A stretch of 64,000 nt of DNA from Hyphomicrobiales bacterium (GTDB taxonomy: Bacteria; Pseudomonadota; Alphaproteobacteria; Rhizobiales; Devosiaceae), in NCBI GenBank assembly GCA_027487555.1, contig JAIYDI010000029.1, positions 1-64,000 of the forward strand. Reading direction: 5' to 3'. Below the pieces are notes generated by a model. That model had not been told where the DNA came from. It did no database searches and saw only the letters and a program-made list of their open reading frames with translations. This document shows, in pieces, positions 8,476 to 17,154 of this stretch; position 1 is the stretch's first letter; each line of letters starts with the position of its first letter. Position numbers and translations under genes: made by a program.

Positions 8476-9783
8476 TCAAGCCTGTTCGTCGTGAGGCGGC
8501 ATCTGCTGTTGGCCGGGCTGGCCGAGCTCAAGCGTGTGCTTGTGCTTGGCAACCTGCGGCCGGTGCGCCAGATCGAAGCGGCGACCGACATATACGAACA
8601 GCGCTGCTGCGATGACGACAAGCACGGCCGCTGCGAGGAACGGCGCGCCCGGGAAATAAACGCTCTTCGCCTGCGTGAACGCACTGAACAACTGTGTGGC
8701 CAACAGCGGCCCGAGAATCGCCGCGAGCGAGTTGGTGGCGTTGATGGCGCCCTGCAGTTCACCCTGGGCATTGTCGGGAACGTGTCGAGACATCAGTGAG
8801 TTAATGGCCGGGCCGGCGAGCCCCGCGAGCGAGCCGATCAGGAGGAAGGCATAGAGGGACAGCTCAGAATGAAAGAAGGCTGTGCCTGCCAGGGCGATGA
8901 CAGCGAACCCCATGCCGAGCAAAACCGTCGCCCATTCTCCGATGCGCTTGGTGATGGGCGCGATCAGCAGGGCCTGGCTCATCGCAAAGCCAACGCCAAA
9001 GGCACCAAGCGCAATGCCGATCTGGTCGGACGTGAAGCTCAGTACCTCGATCGTGAAATAGTTCCACACCGAGGGAAACGACTGGCTGGCGAGCACGAAA
9101 AGCCCGAGGGTCCCCAGCAGCCAGATGACCACCGGGTTGCTGCTCAGGTTCATCAAGGCACCAAAAGGGTTTGCGCGTCGAATGTTGAACGGCCTGCGCA
9201 TTTCCTTGGGGAGGCTCTCCGGCAGGACGAAGAAGCTGAATATCAGGTTGGCTCCGGCCAATACTGCTGCTGCATAGAACGGAAGGCGTACGTCGAACTT
9301 GCCGAGTATGCCACCCACCACAGGCCCGATAATGAAGCCGAGGCCGATGGCGGCGCCAATCAGGCCGAAACGCTGCGCCCGTTTTTCGCGTGGGGTGATG
9401 TCGGCGATGAAGGCGGTGGCGGTGGCGACAGAGGCCCCGGAGATGCCGGCAATGGTGTGCGCGATGAAGAGCAGCACGAGCACGGGGGCAAAGCCCATTA
9501 TGGCATAGTCGAGCGTCAGGCCGGCTAGCGCAATCAGGATGATCGGCCGGCGCCCGAAGCGATCTGACAAACCGCCGAGCGTCGGCCCGAACATGAACTG
9601 CATGAATGAGTAGGCAAAAACCAGCCAACCGCCGATCACTGCCGCCTCGGCGACATTGCCACCGGTCATCTGCTTGATGAGCGCCGGCAATACGGGCAGC
9701 ACGAGGCCGTAGCCAAGCATATCGAGCAGAATAGTGAGCAGAACGCTGGCCAGTACCAGCTTCGACTGAGGATTGGAGGGCAT
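8476..9783 (-). CDS. TetA-like MFS efflux transporter
   Basis: A 435-residue major facilitator with twelve predicted helices, most like the TetA/multidrug DHA1 branch. Signatures are LLDMLGYGLVLPVLPAL in helix 1, the loop 2-3 motif GGLSDRFGRRPI, the motif-C-like GFIIGPVVGGILG in helix 5, and PDNAQGELQGAINA between helices 10 and 11, which is strongly TetA-like. A His/Gln-rich cytoplasmic tail ends the protein. No TetR regulator is adjacent, so drug specificity cannot be stated; proton-coupled export of a small hydrophobic compound is the family role. Confidence 0.9.
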   Translation of the reverse strand: MPSNPQSKLVLASVLLTILLDMLGYGLVLPVLPALIKQMTGGNVAEAAVIGGWLVFAYSFMQFMFGPTLGGLSDRFGRRPIILIALAGLTLDYAIMGFAPVLVLLFIAHTIAGISGASVATATAFIADITPREKRAQRFGLIGAAIGLGFIIGPVVGGILGKFDVRLPFYAAAVLAGANLIFSFFVLPESLPKEMRRPFNIRRANPFGALMNLSSNPVVIWLLGTLGLFVLASQSFPSVWNYFTIEVLSFTSDQIGIALGAFGVGFAMSQALLIAPITKRIGEWATVLLGMGFAVIALAGTAFFHSELSLYAFLLIGSLAGLAGPAINSLMSRHVPDNAQGELQGAINATNSLAAILGPLLATQLFSAFTQAKSVYFPGAPFLAAAVLVVIAAALFVYVGRRFDLAHRPQVAKHKHTLELGQPGQQQMPPHDEQA

Positions 9784-9890
9784 CAGGCAGGCGGTCCTTT
9801 GCGATCGGGCGCAGTTGACACATCGCCCAAGTGTGACGCAAGCGGCAAAGGTGCACTCAGTCCGTTTCGCGTTTCAACGGAAACGGCGAA

Positions 9891-9957
9891 AAGGTTCAAG
9901 TCTTTGTTCTGTCGCGCTTCCGCAACACAAAATCGCTGTGTCTTCTCCATGAGGCTC
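9891..9957. repeat. Degenerate copy of two-hairpin intergenic repeat
   Basis: The core AAGTCTTTGTTCTGTCGCGC (from 9898) closely matches the middle of the repeats at 22553 and 32922, but the flanking hairpin arms have decayed. It sits immediately beyond the stop codon of the flavin monooxygenase. The match was found by eye and needs alignment. Confidence 0.5.
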
Positions 9958-9958
9958 T

Positions 9959-11197
9959 TTAGTTGACGCCGGTCCGCAGCGGTTTTTCTGGTTGCGGTGC
10001 ATCGACGCTCCCAGCGGCGTCGTGCCCGTACAGCCAGTCGAGCCGCCCAAGATGGCCCTGTGGACCTTGCGCCTTGACGACGGCATCGCGTCCCAGGGTA
10101 AACGGCCACTCCATATGGAAGGCCGCGCCGTTCGAGCGAGAAATTGCCTGCACTTTCCGGACTCGCGGTTGGCGAACATCCGCGTATCGGGCCAAAGCCG
10201 GCGCGGCATCGTCCGCCGCCATCAGCAGTGGCGCAAGAACGGCGACATCTTCCACCGCCATCATGGCGCCCTGCGCCTGAAACGGCAGCATGGCATGTGC
10301 GGCATCACCAATCAGACCGATACCCGCCTTGTGCCAGACGGGCGTTTCAACCGTGAAGGCGGGCCAATAGGTCCAGTTTCGCCCCCCCGCAGCAAGCAGG
10401 GCAGCAAAGTGCCGGTCTGGCAGCAGCGCCCAAGGCAGCTTCGGAGCGGTTGGCCTCGCTTCGCGCACCAAATCTGCCGCCTTGACGCGGGTAAAGAGGA
10501 CTGCGTTGACCTCACCCCGGGTTGGAAGCGGATAGGTGACGGCGTGGTACCCGGGCCCCCAGAGTACCGTGGTGTGGTTGCGGCTAAACAGTGACGGGAA
10601 TTGCCCTTCGTCTATAGTCGTGCGCCAGGCTGCCATTCCGGAGTAGTCGGCCGCGGGGCCACCAAGCAGGTCGGTGCGCGTCCGGGAGTGCACGCCATCG
10701 GCGCCGATGAAAGCGAAAGCGTTGGCCGAGCGCGTTTTGCCGTCTGCTTCTTCCACGAGCACGGCGACACCGCGCGCATGCGGCTCGACATCATAGGCCC
10801 GGACGCCGAACAGGATATCGATATTGGCGAAGCGCTTGCACGCCTTGTGCAGCACATCGGCGAGGTCGGCCCGGTGCATCACCGAATAGGCGGCCCCGAA
10901 GCGCTCGCGCATGACTTGCCCGAGCTCAAGTGTCACCAAAGGACGTCGTGCGCCAAAGGGATAGATGTCGATGCCTTCCGGCTCGAAGCTGCGCGCCGCG
11001 AGCGGCCGCTCCAAGCCCAGATGGTTCAGGATATGGCGGCCATTTGGACTGACCTGCAACCCAGCGCCAGCCTCCTGAAGGCTGGCATTGCGTTCGAGGA
11101 CAACAACGGTCGCACCAAATTTCGCAAGCGCCAGCGCCAGCGTCATACCCGCAATGCCGGCACCCGCGACATAGATCAGCCGTCCATCAACGGACAT
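9959..11197 (-). CDS. FAD-dependent monooxygenase (salicylate hydroxylase-like)
   Basis: A 412-residue class A flavoprotein monooxygenase. The dinucleotide motif GAGIAGMTLALALAKFGA begins at residue 11, with ER closing the first beta-alpha-beta unit; FIGADGVHSRTR corresponds to the DG motif and GLIGDAAHAMLPFQAQGA to the GD motif that contacts the FAD ribityl chain. Such enzymes hydroxylate aromatic acids or decorate ubiquinone intermediates using NAD(P)H and oxygen. It is co-transcribed with, and 6 bases downstream of, the zf-CHCC gene. A UbiH-like role is possible, but sequence closeness to salicylate hydroxylases is greater. Confidence 0.87.
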   Translation of the reverse strand: MSVDGRLIYVAGAGIAGMTLALALAKFGATVVVLERNASLQEAGAGLQVSPNGRHILNHLGLERPLAARSFEPEGIDIYPFGARRPLVTLELGQVMRERFGAAYSVMHRADLADVLHKACKRFANIDILFGVRAYDVEPHARGVAVLVEEADGKTRSANAFAFIGADGVHSRTRTDLLGGPAADYSGMAAWRTTIDEGQFPSLFSRNHTTVLWGPGYHAVTYPLPTRGEVNAVLFTRVKAADLVREARPTAPKLPWALLPDRHFAALLAAGGRNWTYWPAFTVETPVWHKAGIGLIGDAAHAMLPFQAQGAMMAVEDVAVLAPLLMAADDAAPALARYADVRQPRVRKVQAISRSNGAAFHMEWPFTLGRDAVVKAQGPQGHLGRLDWLYGHDAAGSVDAPQPEKPLRTGVN

Positions 11198-11203
11198 GAG
11201 CGA

Positions 11204-11449
11204 TCAGGCGGCCTCGGAATGGTAAATGGCCGAAAGCGGCTCTGACGTGCCGGGCTCGAGCGTTGGGTTGTAGACATAAAGCGTAGAGCAGTATGGGCAG
11301 ACGACTTCGCTGTCGGCGCCCATGTCGAGATAGACATGCGGGTGATCGAATGGCGGCAGGGCACCGACACACTGGAACTCCTTCGAGCCGATCTCGATGC
11401 GCTTCAGCCCGTCGGTATTGTGGAAGTGCGGAGTGTTCTCGTGCGCCAT
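11204..11449 (-). CDS. zf-CHCC zinc-finger protein (NDUFS6-like)
   Basis: An 81-residue zinc-finger protein. A Cys at residue 27, His in the DHPHVY segment and the pair CPYC (51 and 54) form the CHCC zinc site of the family that includes mitochondrial NDUFS6 and its alphaproteobacterial homologues, which associate with respiratory complex I. I start it at ATG 11449 (MAHEN), where the family begins; longer upstream reading is Arg-rich and unlike it. It is the first gene of an operon with the flavin monooxygenase. Confidence 0.85.
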   Translation of the reverse strand: MAHENTPHFHNTDGLKRIEIGSKEFQCVGALPPFDHPHVYLDMGADSEVVCPYCSTLYVYNPTLEPGTSEPLSAIYHSEAA

Positions 11450-11634
11450 GTCGATCTCGTGAAAATGCCGGAGCGATTTTGCCCGGACCATATAGAAGCG
11501 CCGTGCCGAAGGAAAGCCGACGAAGTGACGCTTGCACCGGAGGCGATCAGGTGCGCAGCCTGCGCCCGAGCGCCGAACTTGAGGCCGGTACCGGTTCTGG
11601 TCTAGTAGCTCCGACACACTTACAGGAGCGTCGC

Positions 11635-12390
11635 GTGCCGCAGTTTTCCTCGCAAGGAATAGCGATTTCCTACGATGTTTATGGCGATGGCGCGCCAATC
11701 CTGCTGATCCACGGCTTCGGATCTTCGGGCAAAGTGAACTGGCTCGATACTGGCTGGGTGGAGACGCTTGCAGGGGCCGGTCGACAGGTGATCACGATAG
11801 ACAATCGTGGCCACGGGCTGTCGCGCAAGCTATACGACGCGCAGCTCTATTTTGCCCACGAGATGGCCGAGGATGCGCGTCGGCTACTGGATCACCTGGG
11901 TATCGATGGCTGCCCGGTGATGGGCTATTCGATGGGCGCGCGGATCACGGCATTCCTTGCGCTCAACCACCCACAGCGGGTGGGTTGCGCGATTCTCGGG
12001 GGCATGGGGGAGAATATCGTTACCGGGCTCGAGGACAGCGAAGAGATCATCACCGCATTGCTGGCCGAGTCGCTCGAGCAGATAACTGGCCGCACTGGGC
12101 GGATGTTCCGCATTTTCGCCGACCACAACGGGGCGGACCGCGCCGCGCTTGCTGCCTGCATGGTGAACTCGCGTGAGCCGATGGGCGCGGCAGATGTCGC
12201 TCGGATCACGGTGCCGGTGCTGGTCGCAGTTGGTGAGGCCGATGAGATGGCAGGAACCGCCGAGGGGCTGGCGCGCATGCTGCCCAATGCCCAGGCGTTC
12301 ACCATCCCGCGCCGCGACCACATGCGGGCGACCGGCGACAAGGAGTACAAGCGTGCTGTGCTGGACTTTCTTGCCCGTCAGCACCGGTAG
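11635..12390 (+). CDS. Alpha/beta hydrolase
   Basis: A 251-residue alpha/beta-fold hydrolase. The oxyanion segment LIHGFGSSGKVNW is near residue 22, DNRGHGLS follows, the nucleophile elbow is GYSMGA (Ser near residue 94), an acidic residue sits in VGEADEMAG and the catalytic His in PRRDHM. GTG 11635 is chosen because AGGAG lies six bases upstream and the conserved fold begins at once. Neighbours on the minus strand are divergent. The substrate is unknown; esterase or lactonase activity is typical. Confidence 0.88.
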   Translation: MPQFSSQGIAISYDVYGDGAPILLIHGFGSSGKVNWLDTGWVETLAGAGRQVITIDNRGHGLSRKLYDAQLYFAHEMAEDARRLLDHLGIDGCPVMGYSMGARITAFLALNHPQRVGCAILGGMGENIVTGLEDSEEIITALLAESLEQITGRTGRMFRIFADHNGADRAALAACMVNSREPMGAADVARITVPVLVAVGEADEMAGTAEGLARMLPNAQAFTIPRRDHMRATGDKEYKRAVLDFLARQHR

Positions 12391-12499
12391 GGTGGTAACC
12401 ATTGCTCCAGAGCGGGGATGTGACGACGCGTTTGCTGCTTTAAGAGTTGGAATTGCAGGACGAGATGCCTTATATCGGCATTCTGCGATGGAGGCCGAT

Positions 12500-13321
12500 A
12501 TGACCACGACAGGCATCAAGAGCGCCGGACTTCACACGATTGACCCCGTTTGGGATGCGATCCGTGCTGGGGCGCGCGCGGTGGTCGATGCCGAGCCAGC
12601 ATTGGGCGGCTTCGTTTACGCCAATGTGCTCAACCACGACAGTTTCGAGATGGCGCTGGCCTTCCGACTCGCGGAGCGGCTGGATCATCCCGATGTGTCG
12701 GCGGATCTGATTCGACAGGCGTTCGCGGATGCGCTGATCTTCCGGCCAGAGATCGGCGCCGAGGCGCGGGCCGACCTTGCCGCGACGCTTGAGCGGGATC
12801 CGGCGCTGCATCGGGCAGTGGATTGCTTCCTGCACTTCAAAGGCTACCACGCCATCCAGACGCACCGTCTGACGCATGCGCTTTGGAGCGCAGGGCGCCG
12901 GGACATGGCCTATTTTCTGCAGTCGCGCGCAAGCGCCGTATTCCAGGTGGATATCCATCCGGCGGCGCGGATTGGGCGCGGCATCATGCTCGATCATGCA
13001 ACCGGGTTTGTGGTTGGCGAGACCGCGACCATCGGTGACAATGTCTCGATCTTGCAGGGCGTGACGCTCGGCGGCACCGGCAAGGCCGAGGAAGACCGGC
13101 ACCCCAAGATCGGCAACGGCGTGCTCATCGGCGCACATGCGACGGTACTCGGAAACATCCGCATCGGCGAATGCGCACGGGTGGGCGCCGGGTCGGTTGT
13201 GGTGAAGGAAGTGCCGCCACGCGTCACCGTCGCGGGGGTTCCTGCCAAGGTGATCGGTCAGGCAGCGCCGCAGCCGGCGAGCGCGATGGATCAACTCGTG
13301 CCGGTCGACCCGACCGGCTGA
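12500..13321 (+). CDS. cysE: Serine O-acetyltransferase
   Basis: Serine acetyltransferase (273 residues) making O-acetylserine from serine and acetyl-CoA, the first step of cysteine synthesis. The helical N-terminal domain contains DPVWDAIRAGARAV and FHTL-like FKGYHAIQTHR; the left-handed beta-helix domain has IHPAARIGRGIMLDHATG with the catalytic His-Asp region, then repeated hexapeptides and VTLGGTGK. ATG 12500 has GGAGG five bases upstream; an ATG at 12488 is in frame but has no ribosome binding site. It works upstream of the sulfide made by the cysI/cysH block at 44-49 kb. Confidence 0.95.
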   Translation: MTTTGIKSAGLHTIDPVWDAIRAGARAVVDAEPALGGFVYANVLNHDSFEMALAFRLAERLDHPDVSADLIRQAFADALIFRPEIGAEARADLAATLERDPALHRAVDCFLHFKGYHAIQTHRLTHALWSAGRRDMAYFLQSRASAVFQVDIHPAARIGRGIMLDHATGFVVGETATIGDNVSILQGVTLGGTGKAEEDRHPKIGNGVLIGAHATVLGNIRIGECARVGAGSVVVKEVPPRVTVAGVPAKVIGQAAPQPASAMDQLVPVDPTG

Positions 13322-13420
13322 CACAGGCTCAACACGATTGGATGGAAAACGCGCAACCGGGATTGCCCGGAGGCGCTTAATGCCTATTGTGCGCCCCAAC
13401 CGAAACCCAAGGACCGTTCA

Positions 13421-13639
13421 GTGAACCATCCCGAGATCATCAAGCTGCAGAAATTTCTGCAGCAGAAATTCAGCAACCGCAACATCGACGTCCGCCCGCG
13501 CAACAAGCAGAACGACAGCGTCGAGGTGTATCTCGGCGAGGAGTTCCTCGGGCTGATCTATGTGGACGACGAGGACGGCGATCGGTCCTACAATTTCCAG
13601 ATGGCGATCCTCGACGTCGATCTGGACGAAGTCAGCTGA
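13421..13639 (+). CDS. DUF3126 family protein
   Basis: A 72-residue protein matching DUF3126, a small soluble family of alphaproteobacteria: KLQKFLQQKFSNRNIDVRPR, then VEVYLGEEFLG and DDEDGDRSYNFQMAILD. The start is GTG at 13421. The function is unknown. It follows cysE by 99 bases and could share its transcript. Confidence 0.88.
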   Translation: MNHPEIIKLQKFLQQKFSNRNIDVRPRNKQNDSVEVYLGEEFLGLIYVDDEDGDRSYNFQMAILDVDLDEVS

Positions 13640-13654
13640 GCCTGCGGATGTGTA

Positions 13655-14323
13655 TCAGAGCGCCCCGATCTGCTTGAGCAGCGGGGCGATCTCGGCGTCG
13701 AACTGACGCCAGCCCGCGAGTGCCGCTGGCGAAAAACTGTAGATGGCGGCGAGGCCCGGCGCGAGATTGACCGTGCGGAGACATTGCGCCTCGGCACCGT
13801 TGGCAGCCGGAGCCGCGCACTTGGCGACAAACGGGTCCGAGGCCAGCGGATCATACCATACCGTCTCGTTCTGGTAGCCCTCGGCGGCCCGCAGTGGTTT
13901 GCCGATGAGGCCTGGCGGTCCAGCGACTTCCTGTGACTGAAACTGATGCAGGTAGACCCCGTCAAGCAGACTGGCACTCGAGCGCACCCGACTGCGCTGC
14001 AGGATAGTGACGTCGATACGTGCGGCACGACCGCCGGTCGCCAACGGCAATCGCACTTCCAGCCGCACATCCTTGGCAAAGCCGCTTGACTGCACTGCGG
14101 CCGCGTCGGCCAGCCACGCGACAGGAATGGCAAGAGCGGTGCCGCCGACTGAAACCGCCAAGTGGGACGTGTCACCGGCCGTGCCGCTCACTTCTGGACG
14201 CAGCGCGCCCTGAAGCAGATGGGCTCCGGCGAGCCCAAGCAGGGCAATTGCTGCCATGATGGCGCCGAGATTGAAGCCAATCGACGCGGTGCCTGTATCG
14301 ATTGTTCCCTGGCGCTCGCCCAT
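13655..14323 (-). CDS. Hypothetical membrane-anchored protein
   Basis: A 222-residue protein with one N-terminal membrane helix (about residues 17-37, IMAAIALLGLAGAHLL) and a periplasmic remainder with VRLEVRLPLATGGRAARIDV and two Cys (AKCAAP, AQCLRTV) that could pair. I do not recognise the family, although the layout resembles conserved Hyphomicrobiales orphans. I start it at ATG 14323, since the longer reading opens with TTG inside the CtrA-like box at 14380. It is divergent from the gene at 14425. Confidence 0.6.
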   Translation of the reverse strand: MGERQGTIDTGTASIGFNLGAIMAAIALLGLAGAHLLQGALRPEVSGTAGDTSHLAVSVGGTALAIPVAWLADAAAVQSSGFAKDVRLEVRLPLATGGRAARIDVTILQRSRVRSSASLLDGVYLHQFQSQEVAGPPGLIGKPLRAAEGYQNETVWYDPLASDPFVAKCAAPAANGAEAQCLRTVNLAPGLAAIYSFSPAALAGWRQFDAEIAPLLKQIGAL

Positions 14324-14379
14324 CGCCGTTAACCAGATTTGTTCAGTGGAGGTGACAGCCGAGATGGCACCCTCTATGC

Positions 14380-14394
14380 TTAACAAATCGTTAA
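14380..14394. promoter_or_regulatory. CtrA-like box TTAA-N7-TTAA
   Basis: The 15 bases read TTAA, seven bases, TTAA, an exact match to the CtrA full-site pattern of alphaproteobacteria. A half-site-like TTAACCAG lies at 14329-14336. The box sits between two divergent genes of unknown function, 30-60 bases from their proposed starts, a plausible promoter position. Confidence 0.55.
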
Positions 14395-14424
14395 TGTCTC
14401 ATTGCAGTTTGCGGGAGGGTCGTG

Positions 14425-14742
14425 GTGAGGGAATTGCTGCTGGTCGGTTTTCTGATGGCCATCGGTCTCGCGATCGCTGCGACCGGGACCTATCTTTTTC
14501 AATGGCTTTCCAAGCAAGACGCTGCGCTGCGCTATGATGGCAAGACCATCTGGCACTGCTTCGGCAACCTGATGGTCAGCTTCCTGTGCGGTCCGTACAT
14601 CATGCTGCAGATGGGCTGGCGGCAGGAGCAGGGCGGCACGCTCTCGATGACGAACGCACTGGTAGCGGCATTCGTCGCGTTCGGGTGGTCGTTCATTACC
14701 GGATTGCTGGTCGTGGGCGGGTACTACGCCATACTCGGCTGA
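14425..14742 (+). CDS. Small conserved-looking membrane protein
   Basis: A 105-residue protein with three hydrophobic helices: an N-terminal one (LLVGFLMAIGLAIAATGTYL), a central one around FGNLMVSFLCGPYIMLQMGW and a C-terminal one ending VGGYYAILG. I recognise no characterised family. GTG 14425 is preceded by GGGAGGG (14413-14419) at good spacing, better than GTG 14422. Its upstream region carries the CtrA-like box. Confidence 0.7.
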   Translation: MRELLLVGFLMAIGLAIAATGTYLFQWLSKQDAALRYDGKTIWHCFGNLMVSFLCGPYIMLQMGWRQEQGGTLSMTNALVAAFVAFGWSFITGLLVVGGYYAILG

Positions 14743-14756
14743 AGCGACCTGGAGGG

Positions 14757-15380
14757 TCAGCGGCTTGCTGTCTGCCGACCGCGGCCATCGACAAGGTCAA
14801 CCCACTTGCCGGCATCCGCCTGCGACTGACGCTTGAGGAAATGATAGGGCGTCTCGTTCCAGACGAGGACCTGGCTTTCCTGGTTATCAAGGACGAGGTC
14901 GCCGCGATCGGTGCGCACCATCAGCACCGCATGGCCCTCGCCATTCTGCTGCTTCACGACCGCGATCATGAGCGTGGAGGGATTCCAGCCCTCGGAAATC
15001 AGCGCCTTGCGCTTGGCGAGGGCGAAGTCCTCGCAGTCGCCGGCACCATCCGGATAGGTCCAGTATTCCGAAACCTTGTACAACTGCTCGTCGGTGACAG
15101 GAACAATGGCGGCGTTGATGGCGTTGTTCACGTCGATGAGCTGATCCCACAGGCGCTGCGTCAGCGGCACCGCGGCCTCGAGGGTTGCGACACTGGTGCA
15201 TTCGCCGCGGTGGGTCTTGCAGAACTGCGCGGCCCCGATCGGGATGCTGGTGAGGCCGCCCACCGGCGCGAAGGCGGGGTTCGAAAAGTCGATACCGGCG
15301 GCCTTTGCAGGCATCAGCAGGATCAGGAAGGTCATTCCAACTGCGATGCTTGCCGCGATAAGGGCCTTGAGGCGCGCCAT
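14757..15380 (-). CDS. Periplasmic transglutaminase-like cysteine protease (BTLCP)
   Basis: A 207-residue exported protein of the bacterial transglutaminase-like cysteine proteinase family (LapG-related). The N-terminal segment (about residues 7-27) is a signal sequence ending in AKA. The catalytic triad is visible as Cys in GDCEDFALAKR, His in GEGHAVLMVRT and Asp in LVLDNQ. LapG-type members cleave surface adhesins under cyclic-di-GMP control. No LapD or large adhesin gene is next to it, so the target is unknown; the PilZ gene upstream on the same strand may be functionally related. Confidence 0.87.
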   Translation of the reverse strand: MARLKALIAASIAVGMTFLILLMPAKAAGIDFSNPAFAPVGGLTSIPIGAAQFCKTHRGECTSVATLEAAVPLTQRLWDQLIDVNNAINAAIVPVTDEQLYKVSEYWTYPDGAGDCEDFALAKRKALISEGWNPSTLMIAVVKQQNGEGHAVLMVRTDRGDLVLDNQESQVLVWNETPYHFLKRQSQADAGKWVDLVDGRGRQTASR

Positions 15381-15566
15381 AAGTTCTCTCCGTTGCTGGA
15401 GAGCACAGTGACGGGCGCGACTTGCCCCGACCGAAAAACTGCCATCGAGTTTTTATGCGAATGCGCGTGAATGCGGCAACATGGCGTTAACCATGCGGAG
15501 AGCGCCCGTGGACGGTATACGGTCCGGTGAATGCAGGAATTTCAGAACGATACGCCCTGAGGCGTA

Positions 15567-16190
15567 TCAGTTCACGCGCAGATTCTGCTGCACGACGGTC
15601 AGCATTTCCTGTGCGGAAGCGAACTCGACGGCAATGCCGTCCGGGAAATGCCGTACGACGCGGGCACGCATCCGACCCAGCGTGATGGGCGTGCCCATGG
15701 CCGGACGTACGGCGATCTCGATGGCGGCGCCTGACAGCGAGATATCGATGATCTTGCAATTGTAGCGGCGGCCATCCTCGAGCACGACGGTCGAGTGGCG
15801 GTTGTCCGGCACGACGCGCTCGTGACGACGATCCTCGGGAAGATTGAGGATATCCTTGTTGGCGAGCCAAGTGAGCTGCGCCGCCATCTTGTCGCGCTTG
15901 CGGCCGGACGCGACGACATCCATGACGAAGCCGCCGTCGACGCGGCTCTTCACTTCACCTTCAATGCGGCCGATGTGATCGACATAGGCGATGACGCGCT
16001 CACCCTCAGAACCGGGCACAGGGGCCACGACCAAAGCGTCGCCAGGCGACATTTCCAGAATCTGGCAGGGAAACTCGCGACGGTCGGCGAGCATGTAGCG
16101 ACCCAGTACGGACACCTTCACGCGCTGGAAGCGCGGGAGCTGCACATATTGCCGTGCGGGCCTCTGGGGTCGCTGATCTGGCGCAAGCAT
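15567..16190 (-). CDS. Tandem PilZ domain protein
   Basis: A 207-residue cytoplasmic protein with two PilZ-like domains. The C-terminal one is canonical: RRHER supplies the RxxxR motif and DISLSGA supplies (D/N)xSxxG, so it should bind cyclic di-GMP. The N-terminal one (RFQRVKVSVLGRYML, then ILEMSPGDAL) has a degenerate signature and may only mediate dimerisation. The start at ATG 16190 is chosen over an upstream TTG. Such proteins translate cyclic-di-GMP levels into changes in motility or exopolysaccharide output; the partner cannot be named. Confidence 0.87.
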   Translation of the reverse strand: MLAPDQRPQRPARQYVQLPRFQRVKVSVLGRYMLADRREFPCQILEMSPGDALVVAPVPGSEGERVIAYVDHIGRIEGEVKSRVDGGFVMDVVASGRKRDKMAAQLTWLANKDILNLPEDRRHERVVPDNRHSTVVLEDGRRYNCKIIDISLSGAAIEIAVRPAMGTPITLGRMRARVVRHFPDGIAVEFASAQEMLTVVQQNLRVN

Positions 16191-16293
16191 TTGGTGGTAA
16201 CCGGACAAAGTCTAGGGTCCAAAATACCACCGGAGACTAGCTGAGGTTGGTTAATCGAATATGAGGATCGAAGATTTATTCGACCCCCGGCAT

Positions 16294-16974
16294 TCAGCTT
16301 CTGCCGCCATCGATGACGGCGAGATGAGCGTAACGGCGCGCCGATCGGCCGAACACCGTGGCGTTGAGCGGGGTTGGTACACCAGCCCCCATTGCCTGCT
16401 GCAGCTGCTGCTCCTCGCGGCGCGGCACGAAGGTCGAGACATCGCGGGCGACATTGCGCGTGACATCGCCGATCGAGATGTCATCCGGCCAGATCAGTCG
16501 CAGGCCGGTGATGCGCTGCTCCATGATGGGCTGCACGCCAAACCAGTAGGGCTCGTCAATGGCGCTCATGCCGCCAAGAACGCGGGAGGTTGTCGTCCCA
16601 TTGTGACGCAACGGCATGAGGACGGTCTCGATCACCACATGCGTATTGAGCGCCGTGGTGCCCTGGAACGTGACGAGGGCAACGGCATGGTCTTCTGTGA
16701 CCGCGCGCATGAGGGTTTCCATGGCGTCGCGGTCGCGCTGGTGCCAGAGCCGTGTGAACGAGCGGCCCTTCAGTTCGCGGGCATAGGCAGAGCACAGGTG
16801 CGAGCCGGCGAGGCGGAAATCGAACTCATTGGCCTCGTTGAGCTCGAGAATGAAGGTGTTGGCAAGCGCGGTGCGGATGCGCGTCGGGTCGATGTCGCGA
16901 CGGTCCGGAGCACTGCGCGAACCGCGCAGGGCATTCCAATAGTCGAACAGCGTCTTCGTGCTTGGCTTCTGCAT
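16294..16974 (-). CDS. PAS domain protein (PAS_5 type)
   Basis: A 226-residue protein of the PAS_5 family common in Hyphomicrobiales. The domain spans roughly residues 8-150: LFDYWNALRGSRSAPDRRDIDP, ALANTFILEL, FDFRLAGSHLCSAYARELKGRSF and FGVQPIMEQRITGLRLIWPD are diagnostic. There is no output domain, so it probably acts through protein contact. The start is ATG 16974. A TTAA pair upstream near 17068 has the wrong spacing for CtrA. Confidence 0.82.
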   Translation of the reverse strand: MQKPSTKTLFDYWNALRGSRSAPDRRDIDPTRIRTALANTFILELNEANEFDFRLAGSHLCSAYARELKGRSFTRLWHQRDRDAMETLMRAVTEDHAVALVTFQGTTALNTHVVIETVLMPLRHNGTTTSRVLGGMSAIDEPYWFGVQPIMEQRITGLRLIWPDDISIGDVTRNVARDVSTFVPRREEQQLQQAMGAGVPTPLNATVFGRSARRYAHLAVIDGGRS

Positions 16975-17154
16975 GTGCCGTATCCCTGACCCCTCGCCGG
17001 AGCCGACTCGTAAACAAGTGGTTGCGAACCGCAGGCACACTCGCTCAGGGCGGGGCTGCTGTCCTTCTTAATCATTCGGTAAGGTTAATCCCGGCGCTTC
17101 AATGTGGATAATTGACCACGATGCGCTAAAAGGAGGCCGAAGCCGAGGCGCCCG

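Noticed and set aside
17066..17087. CtrA-like TTAA pair upstream of the PAS gene
   Set aside because: The two TTAA are 13 bases apart, not seven.
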